Assembly (NCBI RefSeq): GCF_026015985.1
Contig: NZ_CP110389.1
Span: 1,830,001 to 1,894,000 of the forward strand
DNA length: 64,000 nt
DNA from: Rhodopseudomonas sp. P2A-2r
GTDB taxonomy: Bacteria; Pseudomonadota; Alphaproteobacteria; Rhizobiales; Xanthobacteraceae
Direction of reading: 5' to 3'
The translations under genes and the position numbers were made by a program. Shown here piece after piece: positions 27,287 through 36,388 of this stretch (positions within the stretch are counted from its first letter, which is position 1; each line of letters opens with the position of its first letter). The notes below the pieces were generated by a model. It saw nothing but the letters and a program-made list of their open reading frames with translations. It was not told the DNA's origin and made no database searches.

Positions 27287-29458
27287 ATGGCTCGTTTGCG
27301 ACGCCCCGATTCTGTGCGTGGTCATTCCTCCGAAACCCTTTGTCTTTCTTCACTGGCGCGTGTGGCGTCGATCACGCTGGCGCTCAGCCTCACGGTTTCT
27401 GCCGGCACTGCATTTGCCCAGAGCGCAGCAAAGGGCTCTGCCGATCACATCAAGGCGGTGACCTCCGCGGTCGATGGTGCGTCGATCAAGGCTAACACGG
27501 CGACCTCGCAGGATTGGCCGACCATCGGTCTGGACTATGCGGAAACGCGTTTCAGCAAGCTCAACCAGATCAACGTCGATAACGTCAAGAAGCTGGGGCT
27601 GGTCTGGAGCTACAGTCTGGGATCGTCGCGCGGCGTCGAGGCGACTCCCGTGGTGGTCGACGGCATCATGTATCAGACCGCGTCATGGAGCGTGGTGCAC
27701 GCCATCGATGCGCGCACCGGCAAGAATATCTGGACGTTCGATCCCGGCGTGGATCGCGAGAAGGGCTACAAGGGTTGCTGCGACGTCGTCAACCGCGGCG
27801 TCGCCCTTTACAAGGGCAAGGTGTTAGTCGCCGCCTATGACGGGCGGCTGATCGCGCTCGATGCGGTCACCGGGCAGAAGGTGTGGGAAAAGGACACGCT
27901 GATCGATCACGATCATTCCTACACCATCACTGGCGCGCCGCGCGTGTTCAACGGCAAGGTCATCATCGGCCAGGGCGGCGCGGAATACGGCGCGCGCGGC
28001 TATGTCACGGCTTACGATGCCGAGACGGGCAGCCAGGCGTGGCGCTGGTTCACCGTTCCCGGCGATCCGGCCAAGCCGTTCGAAGACGAGTCGATGGCCG
28101 CGGCGGCCAAGACCTGGGATCCGGCCGGCAAGTACTGGCTCAATGGCGGCGGCGGCACGCCGTGGGACACCATGACTTACGATCCCGAGCTCAATCTGGT
28201 CTATATCGGCACCGGCAACGGCTCGCCCTGGAACAGGAACGTGCGCAGCCCCGACGGCGGCGACAACCTGTATCTCGCCTCGCTGGTGGCGCTGAATGCC
28301 GACACCGGAAAATACGTCTGGCACTATCAGGAAACGCCGGGCGACAACTGGGACTACACCTCGACCCAGCCGATGATTCTCGCCGATATCACCATCGACG
28401 GCGCGCCCCGCAAGGTCATCCTGCATGCGCCCAAGAACGGTTTCTTCTTCGTCGTCGACCGGACCAACGGCAAGTTCATCTCGGCCAAAAACTTCGTCGA
28501 TGTGAACTGGGCCACCGGCTACGATGCCAACGGCCGGCCGATCGAGGTTGCGGCGGCGCGCGGCGATGCGCCCTATGACGCTGTTCCCGGCCCCTACGGT
28601 GCGCATAACTGGCATCCCATGTCGTTCAATCCGCAGACCGGGCTGGTCTATCTGCCGGCGCAGAACGTGCCGGTGAACCTCACGCCAGAAAAGACCTTTG
28701 CCCAGAATGCGCCGACGCCCGGCAAGTTCGGCGGCACCACCGGCTGGAATGTCGGCTTCATGCTCAATGCCACGCCGCCCAAGGCTCCGGCTTTCGGGCG
28801 CCTCATCGCGTGGGATCCGGTGAAGCAGAAGGAGGCGTGGCGCGCCGAATATGTGGCGCCGTGGAACGGCGGCACGCTCACCACCGCCGGCAACCTGGTG
28901 TTTCAGGGCACCGCCGACGGCCGCTTCATCGCCTATAATGCCGCTAACGGCGACAAGCTATGGGAGTCGCCGACCGGCACCGGCGTCGTCGCCGCGGCAT
29001 CGACCTATCTGATCGACGGCAAGCAATATGTGTCCATCGCAGTCGGCTGGGGCGGCGTGTTCGGGATCTCGCAACGCGCCACCGAGTTGCAGAGCCCGGG
29101 CACCGTCTACACCTTTGCCGTCGACGGCAAAGCACCGCTGCCGGCCTTCGTGAAGTACCAGACCGAGGGCCTGCTCAAGGGCGTGAAATATGACCCCGCC
29201 GACGTCGCCGAAGGCACCGCGATCTATGTCGCAGCCTGCGCCACCTGCCACGGCGTCCCGGGCGTCGACAAAGGCGGCAACGTTCCGAACCTGGGCTATT
29301 TGCCGACTGAAACCATTGCCAACCTGAAGGGCATTGTTTTCAAGGGCCCGTTCCGCGACAGGGGCATGCCGGATTTCACCGGCAAGCTGACCGACAAGGA
29401 TGTGGTGAAGATCCAGGCCTTCATCCAGGGCACCGCCGACGCCATCCGGCCCAAGTAG
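27287..29458 (+). CDS. PQQ-dependent quinohaemoprotein alcohol dehydrogenase, type II
   Basis: 723 residues; soluble periplasmic enzyme oxidising alcohols with PQQ and passing electrons to its own haem c. Signal peptide to about residue 45 (ending TAFA). The PQQ beta-propeller has the repeated W-motif blades (GLVWSYSLG, HAIDARTGKNIWTF) and the vicinal disulfide Cys164-Cys165 in KGCCDVV typical of PQQ dehydrogenases. A C-terminal cytochrome c domain has Cys651-x-x-Cys654-His655 (CATCH) with a likely Met ligand in DRGMPDF. The ATG follows TTTGGGAGGAATATTA. No PQQ biosynthesis or cytochrome partner genes are near. Confidence 0.92.
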   Translation: MARLRRPDSVRGHSSETLCLSSLARVASITLALSLTVSAGTAFAQSAAKGSADHIKAVTSAVDGASIKANTATSQDWPTIGLDYAETRFSKLNQINVDNVKKLGLVWSYSLGSSRGVEATPVVVDGIMYQTASWSVVHAIDARTGKNIWTFDPGVDREKGYKGCCDVVNRGVALYKGKVLVAAYDGRLIALDAVTGQKVWEKDTLIDHDHSYTITGAPRVFNGKVIIGQGGAEYGARGYVTAYDAETGSQAWRWFTVPGDPAKPFEDESMAAAAKTWDPAGKYWLNGGGGTPWDTMTYDPELNLVYIGTGNGSPWNRNVRSPDGGDNLYLASLVALNADTGKYVWHYQETPGDNWDYTSTQPMILADITIDGAPRKVILHAPKNGFFFVVDRTNGKFISAKNFVDVNWATGYDANGRPIEVAAARGDAPYDAVPGPYGAHNWHPMSFNPQTGLVYLPAQNVPVNLTPEKTFAQNAPTPGKFGGTTGWNVGFMLNATPPKAPAFGRLIAWDPVKQKEAWRAEYVAPWNGGTLTTAGNLVFQGTADGRFIAYNAANGDKLWESPTGTGVVAAASTYLIDGKQYVSIAVGWGGVFGISQRATELQSPGTVYTFAVDGKAPLPAFVKYQTEGLLKGVKYDPADVAEGTAIYVAACATCHGVPGVDKGGNVPNLGYLPTETIANLKGIVFKGPFRDRGMPDFTGKLTDKDVVKIQAFIQGTADAIRPK

Positions 29459-29646
29459 TCGTCACGCCGGGGAGGGGCATTCTTGAGGAGCCGCCTCGAC
29501 GAAATCGCGAAAGTTGAGAATTATCCGGACCGGATTGACTAGCTTCGGTCCAGACAGGTTCTCTTCACGATCGGGCGTCACCCCACACTCGTTCGCGCCC
29601 GCAATCGCGACGCGGATTGGCCGCACATGCGGCGCAACGCCGCTGG

Positions 29647-30312
29647 TCATTTGCCGGCCGGAATTATGTCCGGCAGCAGAACGCGTGAGCCGGCAATGAA
29701 GCCCCTGACGGCATCATGGACGATATCGTCGAGCCGTCCGGGGGTCGGGGTGCCGTACACGAACCGCCGGATGGCCATGTAGAAGATCCGGCCGTGCAAT
29801 CCCCAGTACATCTCGACTTCGCGCTCCGACAGCGGAATAGTTGAACTACCGGGCAGCCGCAGTTCGCTTCGCAGCTCGTGGCAGGCTGGTTCGATGATCT
29901 CCTTGCGGACGATCTCAAGATAGCGCCCGGTGATATCGAACGACTTCAAGCCCGAGAACACGAAAATTCTCACCCAGTCGTACTCGAAAACGCGTTCGAC
30001 ATATTCGAGATAGAACTGCGTCAGGCGCTGCTCGACGGACATGCTGCGGTTCTTGATCAGTGCACCCCACGAAGTGTCCCACCGGCTAAGATAGACCTCT
30101 TCATAGACCCGTTCGATCAGCGCCTCCTTGCTCGGGAAGTGGCGGTAGATCGCCGAGTGCGTGATGCCCATCCGTTTGGCGAGTTCGCGCGTCTGTCCTT
30201 CGAAGCCGTGTTCCGCAAAAAAGCGGATAGCTTCGTCGACAATTAATCGCTCGCGGTCTGCGGCCCGCATGTTGCGCCGCGGTGCCTTTGTTTTTGCGGC
30301 TTTTTTCGCCAT
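29647..30312 (-). CDS. TetR-family transcriptional regulator
   Basis: 221 residues from the ATG at 30312; the frame is open to 30384 but MAKKAAKTKAPRR is a natural start. HTH at about 20-66: IVDEAIRFFAEHGFEGQTRELAKRMGITHSAIYRHFPSKEALI, a clear TetR DNA-binding domain, then an all-helical ligand domain. Convergent with the alcohol dehydrogenase and divergent from the Cox-type operon; two GACCA-NN-TGGT sites lie in the shared region, so it probably represses both itself and that operon. Confidence 0.9.
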   Translation of the reverse strand: MAKKAAKTKAPRRNMRAADRERLIVDEAIRFFAEHGFEGQTRELAKRMGITHSAIYRHFPSKEALIERVYEEVYLSRWDTSWGALIKNRSMSVEQRLTQFYLEYVERVFEYDWVRIFVFSGLKSFDITGRYLEIVRKEIIEPACHELRSELRLPGSSTIPLSEREVEMYWGLHGRIFYMAIRRFVYGTPTPGRLDDIVHDAVRGFIAGSRVLLPDIIPAGK

Positions 30313-30368
30313 CGACGTCCTGCATTGCTCCGCTGTTCCCCTACGTTGATAGCGTAGCGCTAGAAAAT

Positions 30369-30380
30369 GACCAAATGGTC
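30369..30380. promoter_or_regulatory. Candidate TetR operator 1
   Basis: GACCAAATGGTC, a 5-bp inverted repeat with two central bases, just upstream of the -35 box of the Cox-type operon. A second copy lies at 30423-30434. Confidence 0.55.
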
Positions 30381-30388
30381 GCAACCCG

Positions 30389-30417
30389 TTGACTCCGGTT
30401 TCGACGCGTGATCTAGA
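30389..30417 (+). promoter_or_regulatory. Candidate promoter of the Cox-type operon
   Basis: TTGACT at 30389-30394 and TCTAGA at 30412-30417 with a 17-bp spacer. The two TetR-like sites flank it on both sides. Confidence 0.45.
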
Positions 30418-30422
30418 TTTCA

Positions 30423-30434
30423 GACCAGTTGGTT
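30423..30434. promoter_or_regulatory. Candidate TetR operator 2
   Basis: GACCAGTTGGTT matches GACCA-NN-TGGT of operator 1; the centres are 54 bp apart, about five helical turns. It would cover the predicted transcription start. Confidence 0.5.
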
Positions 30435-30473
30435 ACAAATCTGGGTGAGTGGGACGGCCCTGGAGAATTTATC

Positions 30474-31334
30474 TTGAAGGCTCGAGCGTTCAGCTACGCG
30501 CGTCCCGCCACGGTGGCGGAGGCGCTGGAGACATTCGCGACGTCCGGCGCGGATGCGAGCTATATCGCTGGTGGCCAGAGTCTGGTGCCCGCGCTGGCGT
30601 TGCGGCTGCAGGCGCCGGAATTGCTGATCGACGTCGCCCATATCGAATCCATGCGTGGCGTCGAGCTTCAAGGCGATTGGCTTCGCATGGGCGCGCTGAC
30701 CCGGCATTGCGAGGCGCTGACCGATCCCCTGATCGCCCGGCATGCGCCGCTGCTGCGCGAGGCCGCGCCGTTCGTGGCGCATCCGGCGATCCGCAACAAG
30801 GGCACGCTCGGCGGCAGCGTTGCGCTGGCGGATCCTGCGTCGGAATTTCCCGCGATGATGCTGGCGATGGGCGCCGAACTTGAAATCGCCGGCCGCGACG
30901 GCAATCGCCGCGTGGCGGCCGATGATTTCTTCATCGACCTGTTCCAGACCGCCATCGAGCCGGGCGAACTGCTGGTCGCCATTCACGTTCCCGTTGTCGG
31001 TCCCCGCCATCGCTGGGCGTTCGATGAACTCGCGCGTCGCCGCGGCGATTACGCCATCGTCGGATCAGGACTGCTCGCCGAGTTCAGCGGACCTCGCGTC
31101 GAGTCGATGAGGGTTGCGTTTTTCTCGGTGGGCAACACGCCGATGCGGGCAGCAAAGGTCGAAGGCCTTTTGACCGGCCGCGACCTCGACCAGACGGGTA
31201 TCGTCGAAGCCCAGGCCGCGCTCGCCGGCGACCTGTCGCCGCCCGACGACGAACACACGCCGGCAGCTGCCCGGTTGCATCTGGCGCGCGTGCTGCTCGG
31301 GCGGTTGCTCGGAAGACTGATGGTGGCGTCATGA
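30474..31334 (+). CDS. FAD-binding medium subunit of a xanthine dehydrogenase/CO dehydrogenase-type molybdoenzyme (CoxM-like)
   Basis: 286 residues from the TTG at 30474 (MKARAFSYARP ... after GGAGAATTTATC); an in-frame TTG at 30429 is less likely because it lies in operator 2. FAD motifs are AGGQSLVPALALR near the N terminus and the later RNKGTLGGSVALADPASEFP. The CO-dehydrogenase-flavoprotein C-terminal domain follows. Transfers electrons from the 2Fe-2S subunit to quinone or another acceptor. Overlaps the small subunit by ATGA. Confidence 0.9.
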   Translation: MKARAFSYARPATVAEALETFATSGADASYIAGGQSLVPALALRLQAPELLIDVAHIESMRGVELQGDWLRMGALTRHCEALTDPLIARHAPLLREAAPFVAHPAIRNKGTLGGSVALADPASEFPAMMLAMGAELEIAGRDGNRRVAADDFFIDLFQTAIEPGELLVAIHVPVVGPRHRWAFDELARRRGDYAIVGSGLLAEFSGPRVESMRVAFFSVGNTPMRAAKVEGLLTGRDLDQTGIVEAQAALAGDLSPPDDEHTPAAARLHLARVLLGRLLGRLMVAS

Positions 31335-31834
31335 CCGATCTCGCCGCGATCAAGATGACGGTGAACGGCGAGGCCGTTTCGTGCGGCGTCGCGCCGCGCG
31401 AGACGCTGGCCGATTTTCTGCGCCAGGGGCTCGAACTCACCGGCACGCACACCGGCTGCGAGATGGGCGCATGCGGCGCCTGCCTTGTGCTGGTGGACGG
31501 TCGCGTGGTGCATTCCTGCCTGATGTTTGCGGTACAGGCCGATGGCTCGGCCATCGAGACCATCGAGGGATTGAGCGATCGCTCGGTAATTGCCGACTTG
31601 CAGGAAGCCTTTCATGAACGCAACGCCCTGCAGTGCGGGTTCTGTACCTCCGGCATCCTGATGACTGCGCACGGCCTGCTGTCGCTGCCCGGCGTGCCGT
31701 CGCGCGACGCGATCCGCGATGCGCTGTCGGGCAATTACTGTCGCTGCACCGGCTATGAAGCGATCGTCGACGCGATCGAAGTCGTGGCGCTGCGCCGCGC
31801 CGAAAGCCGGCAGACCGAGGAGGCTGGCGCATGA
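31331..31834 (+). CDS. [2Fe-2S] small subunit of the molybdoenzyme (CoxS-like)
   Basis: 167 residues. The plant-ferredoxin-type cluster motif GCEMGACGACLV is in the N-terminal half and the second cluster is formed by CGFCTSG and CRCTGYE near the C terminus, as in all CoxS/XdhA-type subunits. Overlaps both neighbours by ATGA, so the three subunits are co-translated. Confidence 0.93.
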   Translation: MTDLAAIKMTVNGEAVSCGVAPRETLADFLRQGLELTGTHTGCEMGACGACLVLVDGRVVHSCLMFAVQADGSAIETIEGLSDRSVIADLQEAFHERNALQCGFCTSGILMTAHGLLSLPGVPSRDAIRDALSGNYCRCTGYEAIVDAIEVVALRRAESRQTEEAGA

Positions 31835-34206
31835 ATGCTCCGTTGAGCCCGCTTGATCGCCCGAACTCCTATATCGGCCGCTCGGTCCCTCGTCCCAATG
31901 CCAAGCGGCTGCTCGCCGGCCGCGGTCGCTACGTCACGGACATCGTGCTACCGCGCATGCTGCATGCGGCGTTCGTGCGCAGCCCCTACGCTCATGCCCG
32001 TGTTGTTTCCATCGACACCGAAGCTGCCAAAGCGATGCCCGGCGTGCGGCTGATTGCTACGGGCGAGGATCTCGCGCGGCTTTGCACGCCCTGGGTCGGC
32101 ACGCTCGATCATTTCAAGGGCATGAAGTCGCCACCGCAACTGCCGCTCCCGATCGACAAGGTGGTGTGGTCCGGCCAGGCCGTGGTTGCCATCGTCGCCG
32201 ATACGCGCGCGCTGGCCGAGGATGCCGCAGAAGTGGTCTCCATCGAATTCGAGGAGCTAGAGGCGATCGTCGATCTCGATGCGGCGCGGGCTCCTGGATC
32301 GCCGGTGATCTCGCCGGAGCTTGGCGACAACGTCTGCTTTCATGCCACCATCGATACCGGCGGCGTGGACGAGATTTTCGCCAGCGCTGCGCACGTCGTC
32401 GAGGGTGAGTTCCATTTCGGACGCCACACCGCGGTGACGATGGAGCCGCGCGCCATCATCGCTGACTACGATGCCAGCGAGCCGCGACTGACGGTGCACC
32501 ACGCGACGCAAACGCCGTACCAGTTCCAGGACCTCTACGCGCGCCATTACGGCATTCCGGAAGCCTGCGTACGGGTGATCGCGCCGGATATCGGCGGTTC
32601 GTTCGGCATGAAGCTGCACGTCTATCACGAGGACATGGCGGTGGTCGGCATCAGCATCATGCTGGGCCGTCCCGTAAAATATGTCGCCGACCGCATGGAA
32701 TCCTTCGTATCGGATATTCACGCCCGCGACCACCGCGTCCGCGCCCGTATGGCGGCGGATGCCGATGGCATGATTGTGGCGATGGATGTCGAGGATGTGA
32801 CCGGCATCGGCGCGTTTTCGGCCTATCCGCGCACCAGCGTCGTGGAAGGCAATCAGGTTTTTCGCCTGATGGGTGCGCCTTACGGCTTCCAGAACTATCG
32901 TGCCGATCTACAGGTGGTGTTCCAAAACAAGGTGCAGATGAGTCAGTACCGGGCGGTCGGTCATCCCATCGCCTGCACGGTCACCGAGCGGCTGGTGGAT
33001 TTGGTCGCAGCCAGGACATCGCGGGACGTGTTCGACGTCCGTGCCCAAAACCTTATTCCGGACGATGCCTATCCCTGCGCGTCGCCGACCGGCTACAAGT
33101 TCGAGGCGCTGTCGCATCACGCCTGTCTCGCGAAGCTGCGATCGCTGATGGATTACGACAGGCTGCGCGCCGAACAGGTCGAGTTGCGGGCGCGTGGGAT
33201 TCATCGCGGCATCGGCATCGCGAGCTTCGTCGAGATCACCAACCCGGGTCCGGCGTTTTACGGCGTCGGTGGTGCGCGGATTTCCGCCCAGGACGGCGCG
33301 TTTCTGAAGATCACGCCGTCGGGAGACGTGCATTGCGCGATCTCTGTCACCGAGCTGGGGCAGGGCACCGAAACGATCATCGGCCAGATCGTCGCCGAGC
33401 ATCTCGGCGTCGACCGCGCGCGCGTCAAGGTGATCACCGGCGATACCGAGACGACGCCGCACGGCGGTGCGACCTGGGCCTGCCGCGGCGCCGGCATCGG
33501 TGGCGAAACCGCGTTGCGGACGGCCCGGAAGCTGAAGGCAAATGTGCTGTCGGTTGCCGCCGTCATCCTGCAGGAGCAGCCGGAGCGGCTCGACCTGCAG
33601 AACGGCTGGGTGGTCGATGCGGCAACGGCGCAGCCGCGTATCGAGCTCGCGGAGCTCGCCCGCATCGCCTATTTCCGTTCCGATACGCTGCCGCCCGGCA
33701 CCCAGGCGCAGCTTTCGGTCGCGCATCATTACGCGCCCGAGGGCTATCCGTTCGCCTTCACCAATGGCATTCAAGGCTGCCTCGTCGAGCTCGATGCGGA
33801 GACCGGTTTCGTCAGGATCCTCAAACACTGGGTGGTCGAGGATTGCGGCCGCGTCATCAACCCGATGCTGGTGGACGAGCAGATCCGCGGCGGCGTCGTC
33901 CAGGGTCTTGGCGCCGCCTTTTTCGAGGAATGTCTCTATGGCGACAGCGGCCAGCTGATCAACGGCTCGCTGGCGGACTATCTGGTGCCGATGGCGGTGG
34001 AAATGCCGGACATCGTCATCGATCACGTCGAGACGTTGACCATGGACACGCAACTCGGTGCCAAGGGCGTTGGCGAAGCGGGAACCGCTGCCGCATCGGC
34101 GGCGGCACTGAACGCGGTGAACGACGCACTGGCGCCGTTCGGCGGGTCGCTCGCGCAAGTGCCCATGACGCCCGTACGAATCCTGAAGGCACTCGGTCAT
34201 ATCTAA
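31831..34206 (+). CDS. Molybdopterin-binding large subunit, form II-like CoxL/xanthine dehydrogenase family
   Basis: 791 residues. Family segments: GRGRYVTDIVLP, GGSFGMKLHVYHED, GQGTETIIGQIVAEHLG and the catalytic Glu749 in GVGEAGT. The active-site loop at 371-379 is SQYRAVGHP, not the AYxCSFR of true (form I) CO dehydrogenase, so a carbon-monoxide oxidase is unlikely; hydroxylation of an N-heterocycle, aldehyde or aromatic acid is more probable. No molybdenum-cofactor maturation (CoxD/E/F-like) gene follows; instead a Liv transporter does, which may import the substrate. Confidence 0.9.
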   Translation: MNAPLSPLDRPNSYIGRSVPRPNAKRLLAGRGRYVTDIVLPRMLHAAFVRSPYAHARVVSIDTEAAKAMPGVRLIATGEDLARLCTPWVGTLDHFKGMKSPPQLPLPIDKVVWSGQAVVAIVADTRALAEDAAEVVSIEFEELEAIVDLDAARAPGSPVISPELGDNVCFHATIDTGGVDEIFASAAHVVEGEFHFGRHTAVTMEPRAIIADYDASEPRLTVHHATQTPYQFQDLYARHYGIPEACVRVIAPDIGGSFGMKLHVYHEDMAVVGISIMLGRPVKYVADRMESFVSDIHARDHRVRARMAADADGMIVAMDVEDVTGIGAFSAYPRTSVVEGNQVFRLMGAPYGFQNYRADLQVVFQNKVQMSQYRAVGHPIACTVTERLVDLVAARTSRDVFDVRAQNLIPDDAYPCASPTGYKFEALSHHACLAKLRSLMDYDRLRAEQVELRARGIHRGIGIASFVEITNPGPAFYGVGGARISAQDGAFLKITPSGDVHCAISVTELGQGTETIIGQIVAEHLGVDRARVKVITGDTETTPHGGATWACRGAGIGGETALRTARKLKANVLSVAAVILQEQPERLDLQNGWVVDAATAQPRIELAELARIAYFRSDTLPPGTQAQLSVAHHYAPEGYPFAFTNGIQGCLVELDAETGFVRILKHWVVEDCGRVINPMLVDEQIRGGVVQGLGAAFFEECLYGDSGQLINGSLADYLVPMAVEMPDIVIDHVETLTMDTQLGAKGVGEAGTAAASAAALNAVNDALAPFGGSLAQVPMTPVRILKALGHI

Positions 34207-34239
34207 CAAAGCCAACAAAAACGCATACGGAGGGAAGTC

Positions 34240-35490
34240 ATGAGAGACGTCATTCGGAATATCTCGCAGCAGAAAATTTCACGGCGTCGTGCGCTGGCTG
34301 GGCTGGGCGCAGGTGCAAGCTTTCTTGCAATGCCATGGGTCGCACGCGCCGCGGACGACACCGTCCGCATCGGCTTTCCGACGCCGCTGACTGGACCCTT
34401 CGCAGCCGAAGCCAAGGATCAGGTCAAAAGCGCCGAGCTTGCCGTCAGGCAGTTCAACGAGAAGGGCGGCATCAATGGCCGCAAGATTGAACTTCTGGTG
34501 CGCGACGACAAGCTCAACGGCGGCGAAGCCGCGACGCGGACGCTCGAGCTGATCGAAAAGGACAAGGTCCACGCCATCGTCGGCTCACTGTCGAGCGCCG
34601 TGCAGCTCGCGGTCAACGAAGTGACCCGTGCGCGCGGCGTGATCTACGTCTCGATCAGCCAGTCCGACACCATTAACGAGCTCAAGGACGCCAGCAAGTT
34701 CACCTTCCATGAAGCGCTCAATCCGCACATGACGGCGGGCGCCGTGGCGCGGCACACGTTCAAGAAGGGCACCAAGGTCGCCTATCTCTCGGCCGACTAT
34801 GCCTATGGCCACGAGATGGTGCGCGGCTTCAAGCGCGCGCAGGCCGCGATCGGCGCGGAGAATGTCGGCGAGATCCTGCATCCGTTCGGCGCGGCGGACT
34901 ATTCGACGCTGATGCCGCGTCTGCGCTCGATGCGGCCTGACATCCTGTGCATCAGCAATTTCGGCCGCGACCAGGCCAATTCCATCAAGCAGGCGGTCGA
35001 TTTCGGCCTCAAGCAGCAGATGAAGATCGTGGTGCCCGTCCTGTTGCACAACCAGCGGCTGGCGGTTGGACCCGAGGTGTTCGAAGGTGTGGTCGGCGGC
35101 GCCAACTACTATTGGGGTCTGGAAAGCGAGATCCCGTCGGCAAAAGCGTTTAACGATGCCTATCGCGCGGCCAATGGCGGCGCGATCCCGACCGACTACG
35201 GCGCCTATGGTTATACCGGATTGTCGTCGCTGCTGCTGGCTATGCAGGCCGCGGGCGGCACCGAGACCGACAAGGTGATCGCGGCGCTGGAAGACCTCAA
35301 ATACAACGTCGCCAAGGGGCCGCAGTACTATCGCAAGTGCGACCATCAGTCGATCCAGTCGGTGCTGGTGCTCGAATCGAAGAAGAAGGCTGACATGAAG
35401 AGCGACATGGATCTGTTCCAGGTCGTCGCCAACGAACCGGCTTCGGAAGAGGTTCTGCGGAGCTGCACCGAACTCGGTTTCCCCGCCTGA
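34240..35490 (+). CDS. ABC transporter substrate-binding protein, Leu/Ile/Val-binding family, Tat signal
   Basis: 416 residues. Signal with twin arginine (ISRRRALAGLGAGASFLA) and cleavage after ARA near 37. Mature part: VRIGFPTPLTGPFAAEAKD, KGGINGRKIELLVRDDK, Peripla_BP_6 family. The ATG follows ACGGAGGGAAGTC, 33 bp after the large subunit. Binding protein of the second Liv-type transporter (34240-38837), probably for the substrate of the molybdoenzyme. Confidence 0.9.
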   Translation: MRDVIRNISQQKISRRRALAGLGAGASFLAMPWVARAADDTVRIGFPTPLTGPFAAEAKDQVKSAELAVRQFNEKGGINGRKIELLVRDDKLNGGEAATRTLELIEKDKVHAIVGSLSSAVQLAVNEVTRARGVIYVSISQSDTINELKDASKFTFHEALNPHMTAGAVARHTFKKGTKVAYLSADYAYGHEMVRGFKRAQAAIGAENVGEILHPFGAADYSTLMPRLRSMRPDILCISNFGRDQANSIKQAVDFGLKQQMKIVVPVLLHNQRLAVGPEVFEGVVGGANYYWGLESEIPSAKAFNDAYRAANGGAIPTDYGAYGYTGLSSLLLAMQAAGGTETDKVIAALEDLKYNVAKGPQYYRKCDHQSIQSVLVLESKKKADMKSDMDLFQVVANEPASEEVLRSCTELGFPA

Positions 35491-35509
35491 CAGGAAATCG
35501 AACCCGACC

Positions 35510-36376
35510 ATGGACGCAGAACTCATCCTGATGCAGCTCTTTTCCGGAGTTGCCCTCGGCGCGATCCTCGTCATCGCTGCGCTTGGCCTGTCGATCATCT
35601 TCGGCATGCTGGGCGTGGTGAATTTTGCGCATGGCGCGCTGTTCATGGTCGGCGCCTATGCCGGATTGTGGGTGGCGTCGGTCACCGGAAGCTTCTGGTG
35701 GGGCCTGGTCGCGGCGCCGATCATGGTCGGCCTGTTCGGCATGGTGATCGAATTCGTCCTCGTGCGGCCGTTGTACGGCCGCTCCATCGACGATCCGCTG
35801 CTGCTGACCTTCGGTCTGGGCTATGTGCTGGTTGAAGCTGTCAGGATCGTCTTCGGCAGCGACGGCATTCCGTTCCCGACGCCGCCGCAGCTCACCGGCG
35901 TGCTCGACCTCGGCGTCGGTTTCTTCCCGATCTATCGCCTGTTCGTAGTCGGCGTCGTCATCGCTGTGCTCGTCCTGCTGTGGCTTGGTCTGGAGAAGAC
36001 CAGGTTCGGACTGATCGTCCGCGCCGGCGCGCGCGACCCGACCATCATGAAGGTGCTCGGTGTCGACATCAGCAAGGTGTGGCTGCTGGTGTTCGGTCTC
36101 GGCGCCGCCCTGGCCGCGCTCGGCGGCGTGCTGGCCGGGCCGATGCGGTCGGTAAATCCTGAAATGGGATCGCTGGTGCTCGCCGAAGCCTTCGTGGTGA
36201 CGGTGATCGGCGGCCTCGGCTCGCTGCTGGGATCGATCATCGCCGGCGTCCTGGTCGGCGTTGCCGTCAGCATGACCGCATTGTTCGCGCCGGAAATGGC
36301 CACCATCGTGATGTTCGCGCTGATGGCGATCGTCCTCCTGATCCGGCCCGAAGGCCTGTTCGGCAAACTCGCGTAA
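35510..36376 (+). CDS. livH: Branched-chain-amino-acid-type ABC transporter permease, LivH
   Basis: 288 residues with LivH motifs ALGLSIIFGMLGVVNFAHGALFMVGAYAG near the N terminus and a late GGLGSLLGSIIAGVLVG loop. Follows the binding protein by 19 bp. Confidence 0.92.
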   Translation: MDAELILMQLFSGVALGAILVIAALGLSIIFGMLGVVNFAHGALFMVGAYAGLWVASVTGSFWWGLVAAPIMVGLFGMVIEFVLVRPLYGRSIDDPLLLTFGLGYVLVEAVRIVFGSDGIPFPTPPQLTGVLDLGVGFFPIYRLFVVGVVIAVLVLLWLGLEKTRFGLIVRAGARDPTIMKVLGVDISKVWLLVFGLGAALAALGGVLAGPMRSVNPEMGSLVLAEAFVVTVIGGLGSLLGSIIAGVLVGVAVSMTALFAPEMATIVMFALMAIVLLIRPEGLFGKLA

Positions 36377-36388
36377 CGGAACAAAACC

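Noticed and set aside
31331..34206. True carbon-monoxide dehydrogenase
   Set aside because: Large-subunit loop is SQYRAVGHP, not AYxCSFR, and the maturation genes are absent.
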